Source of the DNA: Acidobacteriota bacterium
Lineage (GTDB): Bacteria; Actinomycetota; Acidimicrobiia; Acidimicrobiales; Microtrichaceae
Direction: 5' to 3'
DNA: 43,667 nt
Assembly: GCA_003577145.1 (NCBI GenBank)
Contig: QEUP01000027.1
Coordinates: 1-43,667, forward strand
Shown here: positions 9,263 through 17,151 of the stretch, in pieces
Layout: every line of letters starts with the position of its first letter
Numbering within the stretch: the stretch's first letter is position 1
Notes under the pieces: generated by a model
Database searches by the model: none
What the model saw: only the letters and a program-made list of their open reading frames with translations
What the model was told of the DNA's origin: nothing
Position numbers and translations under genes: made by a program

Positions 9263-10456
9263 ATGGTCGAGATCCATGGTGAGGTTGCGGACGGCTTCGA
9301 ACCCGTCCGCGAGGTGTTCGAGGAGAACTTCGAGACCCGGGGGGACGTAGGCGCCGGCTTCGCCCTCTACCTCGAGGGTGAGAAGGTGATCGACCTCATC
9401 GGAGGGGTTGCCGACCAGGATTCCGGCGAGCCCTACACGCCCGACACGTTGCAGCTCGTGTTCTCGACCACCAAGGGTGCCACCGCGATCTGCGCCAACC
9501 TCCTCGCCCAGCGGGGTGAGCTCGATCTCGACGCCCCGGTGGCGGAGTACTGGCCCGAGTTCGGCCACGGGGGCAAGGAGGAGGTTCCGGTGCGCTGGCT
9601 GTTGACGCACCGATCGGGCCTCATCGACGTCGATCACGCGATGACCTTCGAAGAAGCACTCGAATGGGACCTCGTGACCGACGCCCTGGCCCGGGCCACC
9701 CCGCGCTGGGAACCGGGATCCGCCCACGGCTACCACGCGGTCACCTACGGCTGGCTGGTCGGCGAGGTGATCCGCCGGGTATCTGGCAGGTCGGTCGGTA
9801 CCTTCCTCCGCGAAGAGGTCACCGACAAGCTCGCTGCCGAGTTCTACATCGGGCTGCCCCGACACCACCACGAGCGGGTCGCGCCCATCTATCCGTTCGA
9901 GCCACCGGCCGGGATGTTCGGCGATCTCGGCGACGGCGCGGAGCTCACGGGAGCGGCAGACCTCGCCAGCCTCCTGTCGATGGTCCTCGGCCCCGACAAC
10001 CTGATCGGGCCGGCTCTCACCGCCCCGGGGGGAGCGTTCGCCGAGATGGACGTGTGGAACCACCCGGACCTGTTGGCCGCCGAGATCCCCGCAGCCAGCG
10101 GGGTGACCAACGCGCCATCTCTGGCACGCATCTACGCCGCGACCGTGACGGAGGTCGACGGCGTGCGCCTCTTCGACGACCAGACCGTGAAGCTGGTGTC
10201 CACGCCCGAGGTGGAGGGGCCCGACGCGGTGATCATGTTCTCGATACCGTTCAGCCACGGTTTCATGACTCATTCGATGTTCTCGCCCTTCGGTCAGGAC
10301 GGCTGCTTCGGTCACTACGGGGCCGGCGGTTCGGTCGGCTTCGCCGACCCCGACAAGAAGCTCGGCTTCGGCTACGTGATGAACCAGATGCAGCTCGGCA
10401 TCAACGGCGACCCCCGCACGACCGCCCTCATCGACGCCGTGTATCAGGTTCTGTGA
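9263..10456 (+). CDS. Serine hydrolase of the beta-lactamase (class C/EstB) fold
   Basis: This is a 397-aa member of the serine beta-lactamase-like superfamily that includes class C beta-lactamases, DD-peptidases and EstB-type esterases. The catalytic SxxK motif is S68-T-T-K71. The second motif is a YHA at 157-159 where lactamases have YxN, and the third is the HYGAGGS segment near the C-terminus in place of KTG. This motif set favours an esterase or similar hydrolase over an antibiotic-resistance enzyme. There is no signal peptide, so it is probably cytoplasmic. ATG 9263 was chosen because GGAGG at 9251-9255 sits 7 nt upstream; longer frames back to 9074 run through the tandem repeat and look non-coding. 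The stop codon lies within a palindromic element. Confidence 0.85.
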   Translation: MVEIHGEVADGFEPVREVFEENFETRGDVGAGFALYLEGEKVIDLIGGVADQDSGEPYTPDTLQLVFSTTKGATAICANLLAQRGELDLDAPVAEYWPEFGHGGKEEVPVRWLLTHRSGLIDVDHAMTFEEALEWDLVTDALARATPRWEPGSAHGYHAVTYGWLVGEVIRRVSGRSVGTFLREEVTDKLAAEFYIGLPRHHHERVAPIYPFEPPAGMFGDLGDGAELTGAADLASLLSMVLGPDNLIGPALTAPGGAFAEMDVWNHPDLLAAEIPAASGVTNAPSLARIYAATVTEVDGVRLFDDQTVKLVSTPEVEGPDAVIMFSIPFSHGFMTHSMFSPFGQDGCFGHYGAGGSVGFADPDKKLGFGYVMNQMQLGINGDPRTTALIDAVYQVL

Positions 10457-10497
10457 ACGCCCGGGGCCCCCATAGGGGCCCCAGCGGTTCACAGAAC
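10448..10497 (+). terminator. 50-bp double palindrome embedding the stop codon (copy 1)
   Basis: The outer arms are a perfect 11-bp inverted repeat, GTTCTGTGAAC at 10448-10458 and GTTCACAGAAC at 10487-10497. The inner arms GGGGCCCC (10463-10470) and GGGGCCCC (10475-10482) form a strong hairpin with the loop CATA. The TGA of the upstream hydrolase is bases 10454-10456, inside the left arm. There is no U-tract. It probably works as an intrinsic or processing-type 3' end. A near-identical 50-bp element sits at the end of hppA. Confidence 0.7.
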
Positions 10498-10499
10498 GC

Positions 10500-12134
10500 G
10501 TGTCCCTGCCGCGTTTTGCCATCTCGGGGAGCACCCGGTTTGCTGAACAGGTGCAAGATCCCGTGGCCGAGGCGGCCCGGCGTCGGACCTTCGCGATCAT
10601 CTCCCACCCCGACGCCGGCAAGACCACGCTGACCGAGAAGTTCCTCCTCTACGGAGGAGCGCTCGCGCGCGAGGCAGGCGCGGTGAAGGCCCGCCAGGGT
10701 AGGCGCTCGGCCACGTCGGACTGGATGGCGCTGGAACAGCAGCGGGGCATCTCGATCACCTCGACGGTCCTGCAGTTCCCCTACCGGGAGCGTGTCGTGA
10801 ACCTGCTCGACACCCCCGGCCACCGTGACTTCTCCGAGGACACCTACCGCGTCCTGGCCGCCGCCGACGGAGCAGTGATGGTCCTCGACGCCGCCAAGGG
10901 CATAGAAGCCCAGACCCTGAAGCTGTTCGAGGTGTGCCGCCAGCGCCGGCTGCCCATGATCAGCTTCGTCAACAAATGGGACCGGCCCGGGCTCGAGGCG
11001 ATCGAGCTCCTCGACGACATCGAACGCCGGCTCGACATCGTGGCCACGCCCCTGACCTGGCCGGTCGGGATCGCCGGTGACTTCCGGGGCGTGATCGACC
11101 GGCGGTCCGGTGAGTTCATCCGCTTCACCCGGACAGCCCGCGGAGCGACCGTTGCACCCGAGGAGGTGATCGCGCCCGGACGAGCCGCGGGCGAGGAATC
11201 GACGGCGTGGGCCGAGGCGCAGGAGGGCCTCGGTCTGCTCCAAGCCGTCGGGGCGGACTTCGACGAGGAGGCGTTCCTGGCCGGTGAGGCGACTCCGGTC
11301 CTGTTCGGGTCGGCGCTGACCAACTTCGGCGTTCGGCTCCTCCTCGACGCGGTGATCGACGAGGTTCCCGCGCCCTCACCGAGACTCGACGTGACCGCCG
11401 CTCCCCGCCCACTCGACGCCCCGTTCTCGGGCTTCGTGTTCAAGGTGCAGGCCAACATGGACCCGGCTCACCGCGACCGGATCGCCTTCCTCCGGGTCTG
11501 CTCGGGCCGGTTCGAGAGAGGGATGGTTGTCACCCACGCGAGGACCGGCAAGCACCTGGGCACGAAGTACGCCCACCAGGTGTTCGGCCAGGAGCGCGAG
11601 ACCGTCGAGGCCGCGTATCCGGGTGACGTCGTGGGTCTGGTCAACGCCGGGGACGTTCGCATCGGCGACAGCATCTATGCCGCTGAGCCCGTTGACTTCC
11701 CGGGCATACCGAGCTTCGCTCCTGAGCACTTCAAGGTTGCGCGCGTCACCGACACCGGGCGTTTCAAGCAGTTCCGCAAGGGTGTCGCGCAACTGGACGA
11801 GGAGGGTGTCATCCAGGTTCTGCGCGACGACGACATCGGCGACCAGGCTCCTGTGTTCGCGGCAGTGGGCCCCATGCAGTTCGAGGTCGCCCTGCACCGT
11901 CTCCGCAACGAGTTCGGGGCACCGGTCGAGCTGAGCAGCACGCGCTACACGGTCTCCCGGTTGACCGACGAGGAGAGCGCCCCCAGGCTGCGCTCGATGT
12001 CAGGCGTCGACGTCCTGCGCAGATCCGACGGGGCGCTGCTGGCGCTGTTCGAGAGCCCCTACTGGCTCGATCGCCTAGAGTCCGAGCACCCTGAGCTGAC
12101 CGTGGAACCCGCTTTCGGGGGCAATCACCCGTGA
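10500..12134 (+). CDS. prfC: Peptide chain release factor 3 (RF3)
   Basis: RF3 is a translational GTPase that removes RF1/RF2 from the ribosome after termination. The G1 loop SHPDAGKTT lies at residues 35-43, the G3 motif LLDTPGH near 101-107 and the G4 motif NKWD near 159. The following domain II/III sequence (EHFKVARV, FRKGVAQLDEEGVIQV and the VGPMQFEV segment) is diagnostic of PrfC rather than EF-G. At 544 aa it has the usual length. The start is unsure: GTG 10500 begins 2 nt after the palindrome, whereas in-frame GTG 10551 and 10563 would place the start just before the conserved RRRTFAI. The 3' end overlaps the next gene by 4 nt (GTGA). Confidence 0.95.
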   Translation: MSLPRFAISGSTRFAEQVQDPVAEAARRRTFAIISHPDAGKTTLTEKFLLYGGALAREAGAVKARQGRRSATSDWMALEQQRGISITSTVLQFPYRERVVNLLDTPGHRDFSEDTYRVLAAADGAVMVLDAAKGIEAQTLKLFEVCRQRRLPMISFVNKWDRPGLEAIELLDDIERRLDIVATPLTWPVGIAGDFRGVIDRRSGEFIRFTRTARGATVAPEEVIAPGRAAGEESTAWAEAQEGLGLLQAVGADFDEEAFLAGEATPVLFGSALTNFGVRLLLDAVIDEVPAPSPRLDVTAAPRPLDAPFSGFVFKVQANMDPAHRDRIAFLRVCSGRFERGMVVTHARTGKHLGTKYAHQVFGQERETVEAAYPGDVVGLVNAGDVRIGDSIYAAEPVDFPGIPSFAPEHFKVARVTDTGRFKQFRKGVAQLDEEGVIQVLRDDDIGDQAPVFAAVGPMQFEVALHRLRNEFGAPVELSSTRYTVSRLTDEESAPRLRSMSGVDVLRRSDGALLALFESPYWLDRLESEHPELTVEPAFGGNHP

Positions 12135-13813
12135 GATCCGACGACCCCACCGACACATCCCGAGAGGGATCGGCCGATACTCCAGCGCCTGCCGCCGACG
12201 ACGACTTGCCGCAGGCGGCGGTGGAGACCGAGGATGCCCGGCCAACCCGCCGGGACCGCCGGCAGCACCGGCGCCGCCGTTGGTGGATCGCCGCTTCGAC
12301 CGCAGTGGCAGTGGCACTGCTCGCCGGCGGCGCCACAGCCTGGTTCGTGTTGCGACCTTCCGGCGAGGAGGCGGACGTGGAGCCGGTGAGCGAGTCGGCC
12401 ACGGACCCCGGATCGGGTCCGAGCGTGGGCCCCGACACGTCGGCTGCACCCGACACAGCCACGACCGCGCCACCGTTCAACGGCTGGGTCAACCCCGACA
12501 GCGTCGGACAGCCGTGGGGCGACACCGTCCCCGGCCTGCTCACCTTCCGCGGCAACCCGACCCGCACCTACTACGGCGCCGGACCGGTGCCGAGCGACCC
12601 GACGATCCTGTGGTCGTATCCCGACGCCCGCATGTGCTCGCTGTCGAGTGACGGCGGTGAGGTGTCGCAGTGGTGCGGGATGGGCTGGACGGGACAGCCG
12701 GCCGTCTTCGACAGGGACGGCAAGACCTGGGTGGTCTTCGGCGCCTTCGACCGCGCGGTGCACTTCCTCGACGCCGAATCAGGAACCGACCTGCTCCCGC
12801 CGTTCGAGACGGGTGACATCATCAAGGGCTCGGTCACCGTCGACCCCGACGGCTTCCCGTTGGTCTACACGGGTTCGCGTGACGGCTTCTACCGGATCCT
12901 GGCCATCGACGGCGGCGAGGCGCGGGAGCTCTGGAAGCTCGACGCCGATGCGGTCTCGCCGACCAAATGGAACGACGACTGGGACAGCTCCGGTCTGGTG
13001 ATCGCCGACTACCTGTTCATCGGCGGCGAGAACAGCAACATCCACATCGTGAAGCTCAACCGCGGTCACGACGCCGATGGCAGGGTCAGCGTCAACCCCG
13101 AGCTGGTTTGGAATGCGCCCGGCTGGGACGACGAGTTGCTGGGCGCCATCGGCGACAGCAACGTTTCGATCGAGAACTCGGTGGCCATCTACGAGAACAC
13201 CCTGTACTTCGCCAACTCCGGCGGCCTGGTGCAGGGCTGGGACATCTCCGGCGTGACGCTCGGGTTCGAGCCGACCCGCGTCTTCCGCTTCTGGACGGGC
13301 GACGACACTGACGCCAGCGTGGTCATCGACGGCGAGGGCTACCTCTACGTGGCATCGGAGTGGGAGCGCTTCACCGACCGCTCCTCGGAGGTGGGCCAGC
13401 TCATGAAGCTCGATCCCCGCAACGTCGACAACCCGCTGGTATGGAAGGTCGATGACCGCGACGCGCAACCCGCCGGCATCTGGGGGACGCCGGCGCTCCA
13501 CGACGACGTCGTCTACGCCGCCACCAACGGCGGACGCTTCATGGCAGTCGACCGCGCCACCGGGGAGATCCGCTGGTCCAAGCAGCTGCCCGCGCCGACC
13601 TGGCAGTCACCGGTCGTCGTCGACGATGTCCTCGTCATGGGTGACTGCAACGGGACGCTTCACGCCTATGACGTGAGCGACACCACAATCGACCCACCCG
13701 AGCTGTGGAGCGTCGAGATCGGCGGCTGCATCGAGGCCACCCCGGCGGTGTGGAACGGCAGGATCTATGTGGGCACCCGCGCAGGGTTCTTCCACGCCTT
13801 GGGCGACGGTTGA
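12131..13813 (+). CDS. Membrane-anchored PQQ/BamB-type beta-propeller protein
   Basis: This 560-aa protein has an Arg-rich cytoplasmic N-terminus (about 1-50), one transmembrane helix (about 51-73) and an acidic, Thr/Ser/Pro-rich linker. The rest is an extracytoplasmic eight-bladed-type propeller with repeated blades of the FDRAVHFLDAESG and VYAATNGGRFMAVDRATG kind. Such PQQ-like repeats are seen in BamB and in dehydrogenases, but here none of the catalytic features of a quinoprotein dehydrogenase is evident. It may serve as a scaffold or binding protein at the cell surface. GTG 12131 overlaps the prfC stop codon (GTGA), so translation is probably coupled even though the functions look unrelated. 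Confidence 0.8.
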   Translation: MRSDDPTDTSREGSADTPAPAADDDLPQAAVETEDARPTRRDRRQHRRRRWWIAASTAVAVALLAGGATAWFVLRPSGEEADVEPVSESATDPGSGPSVGPDTSAAPDTATTAPPFNGWVNPDSVGQPWGDTVPGLLTFRGNPTRTYYGAGPVPSDPTILWSYPDARMCSLSSDGGEVSQWCGMGWTGQPAVFDRDGKTWVVFGAFDRAVHFLDAESGTDLLPPFETGDIIKGSVTVDPDGFPLVYTGSRDGFYRILAIDGGEARELWKLDADAVSPTKWNDDWDSSGLVIADYLFIGGENSNIHIVKLNRGHDADGRVSVNPELVWNAPGWDDELLGAIGDSNVSIENSVAIYENTLYFANSGGLVQGWDISGVTLGFEPTRVFRFWTGDDTDASVVIDGEGYLYVASEWERFTDRSSEVGQLMKLDPRNVDNPLVWKVDDRDAQPAGIWGTPALHDDVVYAATNGGRFMAVDRATGEIRWSKQLPAPTWQSPVVVDDVLVMGDCNGTLHAYDVSDTTIDPPELWSVEIGGCIEATPAVWNGRIYVGTRAGFFHALGDG

Positions 13814-13936
13814 TCCGGCTCGTGTCGCGTCGTGAGCCGGTACGGTGACCACAGACGTTCCCTGTGCCGGTACGTGCCGACGGCCGGCGGGGCGCGGCTA
13901 ACCTGCCCTGCCGGGCGCACCCAGAAAGGACGGGGC

Positions 13937-14128
13937 TTGGACCTGCATCTGAGCGACGACGACAGGGACCTGCTGAGGGAGATCCTCGATTCGGCCTACC
14001 GGGATCTCAGCTACGAGATCGCCGACACCGACAACTACACGTTCCGCCAGCAGCTCAAGGACAGGCGCGAGAGGGTCGGCCGCATCCTCACCGAGGTCGG
14101 CGGGCCGCTCGAGGACAAGCCACTCTGA
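13937..14128 (+). CDS. Small conserved-looking helical protein
   Basis: This is a 63-aa, charged and probably all-helical protein with the core SDDDRDLLREILDSAYRDL and a second helix QQLKDRRERVGRIL. I recall similar short proteins of unknown function from high-GC Gram-positives but cannot name a family. TTG 13937 was chosen because AGAAAGGA at 13923-13930 is a good ribosome-binding site 6 nt upstream; a frame open back to 13832 has no supporting signal. It follows the propeller gene by 123 nt. The function is not predictable. Confidence 0.6.
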   Translation: MDLHLSDDDRDLLREILDSAYRDLSYEIADTDNYTFRQQLKDRRERVGRILTEVGGPLEDKPL

Positions 14129-14129
14129 G

Positions 14130-14152
14130 CGGCTCCTCCCCGGCCAGAGCCG
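14130..14152 (+). terminator. Hairpin after small gene
   Basis: CGGCTC at 14130-14135 and GAGCCG at 14147-14152 form a 6-bp stem with an 11-nt C-rich loop directly after the stop codon of the 63-aa gene. There is no U-tract, so it is a weak terminator candidate. Confidence 0.35.
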
Positions 14153-14174
14153 TTCCGAGTGGTGCGGCGATCTC

Positions 14175-14224
14175 GATTTGTGAACCGAAAAGGCCCCCAG
14201 AGGGGCCACTCGCGTTCACAGAAC
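14175..14224 (-). terminator. 50-bp double palindrome embedding the stop codon (copy 2)
   Basis: Read on the minus strand, the element starts GTTCTGTGAACGC, identical over 13 nt to the copy at 10448. It contains GGCCCC/GGGGCC inner arms (plus-strand 14192-14197 and 14102-14107 shifted by 100, that is 14202-14207) and ends with CGGTTCACA. The outer right arm has two mismatches from a perfect 11-bp arm (GATTTGTGAAC on the plus strand at 14175-14185). The stop codon of hppA (plus-strand TCA at 14216-14218) lies inside the arm, as in copy 1. Copy and orientation relative to the upstream gene are the same in both cases. Confidence 0.7.
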
Positions 14225-16558
14225 GAGTGGGTCGGCAACCCCGGAAGAGCCGCTGATCTGTGCACCCTGGCGCTTCGAGTAGGCGACCGCGACCACCAGC
14301 ACGACCAGGGCCACAACCGCGATGCTCATCCTGGCGGCGGTGTTGTCCTGCAGCTCGATGACCACCGGGAGGATGAGCAGCGAGATCAGGTTCATCACCT
14401 TGATAAGCGGGTTGAGCGCCGGCCCGGCGGTGTCCTTGAACGGATCCCCGATCGTGTCGCCGATCACCGCGGCCTTGTGAGCGTCCGATCCCTTGCCGCC
14501 TTCGTGGCCGTCCTCGATGAACTTCTTGGCGTTGTCCCAGGCACCACCCGAGTTGGACAAGAAGACAGCCATGAGCTGGCCGCTGACGATCACCGACGCC
14601 AAGAACGCGCCAAGAGCGAAGTAGTTGACGCCGAAGCCGATGATGACCGGTGTCAACACCGCCAAGAGTGCAGGTGTCGCCAGTTCCCGCAACGACGCAG
14701 CGGTACAGATGTCGATGACCGGGCCGTAGTCAGGGCGCTTGTTGCCCGCCATGATCTGGCCGTCGGCGAACTGGTCACGCACCTCCTCGACGACCACGCC
14801 CGCGGTGCGCCCGACGGCCCGTATGGCCAGCGCCGAGAACAGGAACGGTACCGCGCCGCCGATGAGCAGCCCTATGAAGGTCTTGGGGTCGGCCACGTTG
14901 AGCTGGGTGAACGCCTGCCGGAACACGTCGACGCCTTCTTCGAGCAACTCGGGTAGCTCCTTGCCGATCGTCTCGACGTATGAGGAGAACAGCGCCACGG
15001 CGGCGATCACGGCCGAGCCGATGGCGAAGCCCTTCGTCACCGCCTTGGTGGTGTTCCCCACCGCGTCGAGACCGACCATTATCCGCTCCGGCTCCCCCTT
15101 GAACTCACCCGACATCTCCGCGATCCCCGCGGCGTTGTCGGCGACGGGCCCGTAGGTGTCCTCGGAGACCACGACGCCGGTTGTGGCGAGCATGCCCATC
15201 CCCGCCAGTGCGATCAGGTACAGCGAGAACATCAGGTTGCCCCCGCCGAGCCACAGCGCGACACCGATCGTGACGGCGATGGCTATCACCGAGTACACCG
15301 ACGATTCGAGTCCCACGCTCACCCCGGAGAGGACCGTCGTCGCCGGACCGGTGCGAGCCGACCCGGCGATCTCTTGCACCGGCTCGTGGTGGGTGCCGGT
15401 GAAGTACTCGGTCAGGCGGCTGACCACCTGGGCGAGGACGAGCCCTATCACGACCGCGCCGAACATGCGGATCCCCGGTGCGCTCACGCTCCCGTCGTCG
15501 TTGCCGACGTAGAGCATCGCCACGACGAAGGTGCCGACCACGGTCAGTACCCCTGCCGTGAGGAAGCCGCGGTTGATCGGCGCCATGGCGCTCTTGTCAC
15601 GGTCGGTTGCCCGCACCATGAAGACCCCGACGATCGAGGCGAGCACACCGACCGCGCGTGCGATGACCGGGAAGATCAGCCCGATGGCCCACAGCGACGG
15701 CCGATCCGGGTAGATCGACTGGAACGCTGCCACCCCGAGGATGATCGACGCCACCAGCGTGACCTCGTAGCTCTCGAAGAGATCGGCTGCCATCCCGGCG
15801 CAGTCGCCGACGTTGTCACCCACGTTGTCGGCGATGGTCGCCGGGTTGCGGGGGTCGTCCTCGGGTATGCCCGCCTCCACCTTGCCGACCAGGTCAGCAC
15901 CCACGTCGGCGGCCTTGGTGAAGATCCCTCCACCGACGCGCATGAACAACGCGATGAGCGAACCCCCGAACCCGAACCCGACGAGGATGGCCGACGCAGT
16001 GTTCTGGAAGATCATGATGATCACCGTCGCACCGAGCAGTCCCAGCCCGACTGTGAACATCCCCGCCACGCCTCCGGTGCGGAAGGCGACCTTCAGCGCG
16101 GCCGGCAGCGAACCGTCGCGTGCGGCCGCTGCCGTGCGTACGTTCCCCCGCACCGCCAGGCTCATGCCCAAGAAGCCAGTGAGCCCCGACAGCACGCAGC
16201 CGGCGACGAACGCCAGGGTCCGGAAGGCACCGGAGGCGATGAAACCCAAGGCCTCGCTACCGTCGGGGCGCACCACGGCTGTGGCGGTGAAGAACACGAT
16301 GGCAGCCACCGGCACGAGGATGATCCCGATCGTGCGGAACTGGCGTCTCAGGTAGGCGACTGCACCCTCCTGTATGGCCACGGCGATCTCGATCATCTTC
16401 GGGGTACCCCGCTCGCTGGCGAGTACCCCTCGACTGAGGAGGAAGCCGACCCCGATGGCCACCAGCGCGGTCGCAGCGGAGAAGATCAACCAGAACCACT
16501 CGGCCGCTCCGAGCTCGAAATCCTGCCAACCGCCTTCTGCGGCGAACACTCCGATCAT
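14216..16558 (-). CDS. hppA: K+-independent membrane proton-pumping pyrophosphatase
   Basis: This enzyme hydrolyses pyrophosphate and pumps protons across the membrane. At 780 aa with about 15-16 hydrophobic segments it matches the family. The substrate-binding region around GGGIFTKAADVGADLVGK and the DDPRNPATIADNVGDNVGD segment (which supplies the Mg-pyrophosphate-binding aspartates) are intact, as is the second acidic cluster near the C-terminus (FIEDGHEGGKGSDAHKAAV and GDTIGDPFKDTAGPALNP). The subfamily-deciding motif reads GNTTKAVTKGFAIGSA with K505 and T508; Lys and Thr at these two positions mark the K+-independent class. ATG 16558 has CCTCC (plus strand 16568-16572), a GGAGG ribosome-binding site 9 nt upstream. 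The 3' end lies in the palindromic element. It is transcribed towards the small gene at 13937. Confidence 0.96.
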   Translation of the reverse strand: MIGVFAAEGGWQDFELGAAEWFWLIFSAATALVAIGVGFLLSRGVLASERGTPKMIEIAVAIQEGAVAYLRRQFRTIGIILVPVAAIVFFTATAVVRPDGSEALGFIASGAFRTLAFVAGCVLSGLTGFLGMSLAVRGNVRTAAAARDGSLPAALKVAFRTGGVAGMFTVGLGLLGATVIIMIFQNTASAILVGFGFGGSLIALFMRVGGGIFTKAADVGADLVGKVEAGIPEDDPRNPATIADNVGDNVGDCAGMAADLFESYEVTLVASIILGVAAFQSIYPDRPSLWAIGLIFPVIARAVGVLASIVGVFMVRATDRDKSAMAPINRGFLTAGVLTVVGTFVVAMLYVGNDDGSVSAPGIRMFGAVVIGLVLAQVVSRLTEYFTGTHHEPVQEIAGSARTGPATTVLSGVSVGLESSVYSVIAIAVTIGVALWLGGGNLMFSLYLIALAGMGMLATTGVVVSEDTYGPVADNAAGIAEMSGEFKGEPERIMVGLDAVGNTTKAVTKGFAIGSAVIAAVALFSSYVETIGKELPELLEEGVDVFRQAFTQLNVADPKTFIGLLIGGAVPFLFSALAIRAVGRTAGVVVEEVRDQFADGQIMAGNKRPDYGPVIDICTAASLRELATPALLAVLTPVIIGFGVNYFALGAFLASVIVSGQLMAVFLSNSGGAWDNAKKFIEDGHEGGKGSDAHKAAVIGDTIGDPFKDTAGPALNPLIKVMNLISLLILPVVIELQDNTAARMSIAVVALVVLVVAVAYSKRQGAQISGSSGVADPLVL

Positions 16559-16740
16559 CTGGGGCGGCCTCCGTGGTCGCGTTCTGTCAAAAAGGACCCA
16601 TGAACAGTAGCCAGCCGTGGTTGCGCCGTCCCAGCCCTCGTCACAGCACGACCACGCTTCGGGTTCACTCAGCTCTGCCCCTGCTCAGCACCCAACCGCT
16701 CCGCGCGCCTCTTGCCGGACAGCTACCCTCGGATGTCCCG

Positions 16741-16814
16741 GGGGCTGTAGCTCAGCTGGCTAGAGCACCTGCTTTGCAAGCAGGGGGTCGGGGGTTCGAG
16801 TCCCCCCAGCTCCA
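16741..16814 (+). tRNA. tRNA-Ala (anticodon TGC)
   Basis: A full cloverleaf can be drawn: acceptor stem GGGGCTG/CAGCTCC (one G-T pair), D-arm GCTC/GAGC, anticodon stem CCTGC/GCAGG with loop TTTGCAA (anticodon TGC), and T-arm GGGGG-TTCGAGT-CCCCC. The discriminator base is A14 of 16801-16814 and CCA is not encoded. The total is 74 nt. The foreign-looking region begins right after it, so its 3' end is a plausible integration site, although no second copy of the 3' end is seen in this window. Confidence 0.97.
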
Positions 16815-17151
16815 CTCGAAAACCGCAGGTCACAGCGTTGCCGGGACCGTCGCCCTAGCGGGGGGAGCGGCCGGCGTGACCTCCACGTGACCTAACGGCT
16901 CAGCAGCGATCGGCCCGGTCCAGAACGATCGCCCGCCGATCGGCACGCTCCGCGCGCGCTGGGCCGGCGTGTCGGCTGCCAACGCGACTGGCTCGCAGGC
17001 GACGAGTGCAGCGGCCGACTCGACACCGACCCGTAGCCGGCGTTCTGCGACGTCCGCCAGCGCGGCAGCGTGTTGCGACAAGACGCTGGAGCCCGCCCGG
17101 TGTCATCGTCGAGCTGAGGAAGCACGAGATCCGAACGGTTGCCTCATCTCG
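16815..17151. other. Non-coding stretch after tRNA-Ala
   Basis: These 337 bases hold no gene I can support. They contain GTGACCT twice, 4 nt apart (around 16876-16893), and inverted CGATCGG/CCGATCG words around 16910-16945. Open frames on both strands are Ala/Arg-rich, low in complexity and overlap each other, as expected by chance in GC-rich DNA. If the tRNA is the integration site, the left end of the element would lie here. Confidence 0.5.

Noticed and set aside
14159-16603. Long plus-strand open frames (14159-14956, 15374-16603) opposite hppA
   Set aside because: They are antisense to a clearly coding pyrophosphatase, are rich in Arg, His and Asp and show no family motif; they result from GC-rich third positions.
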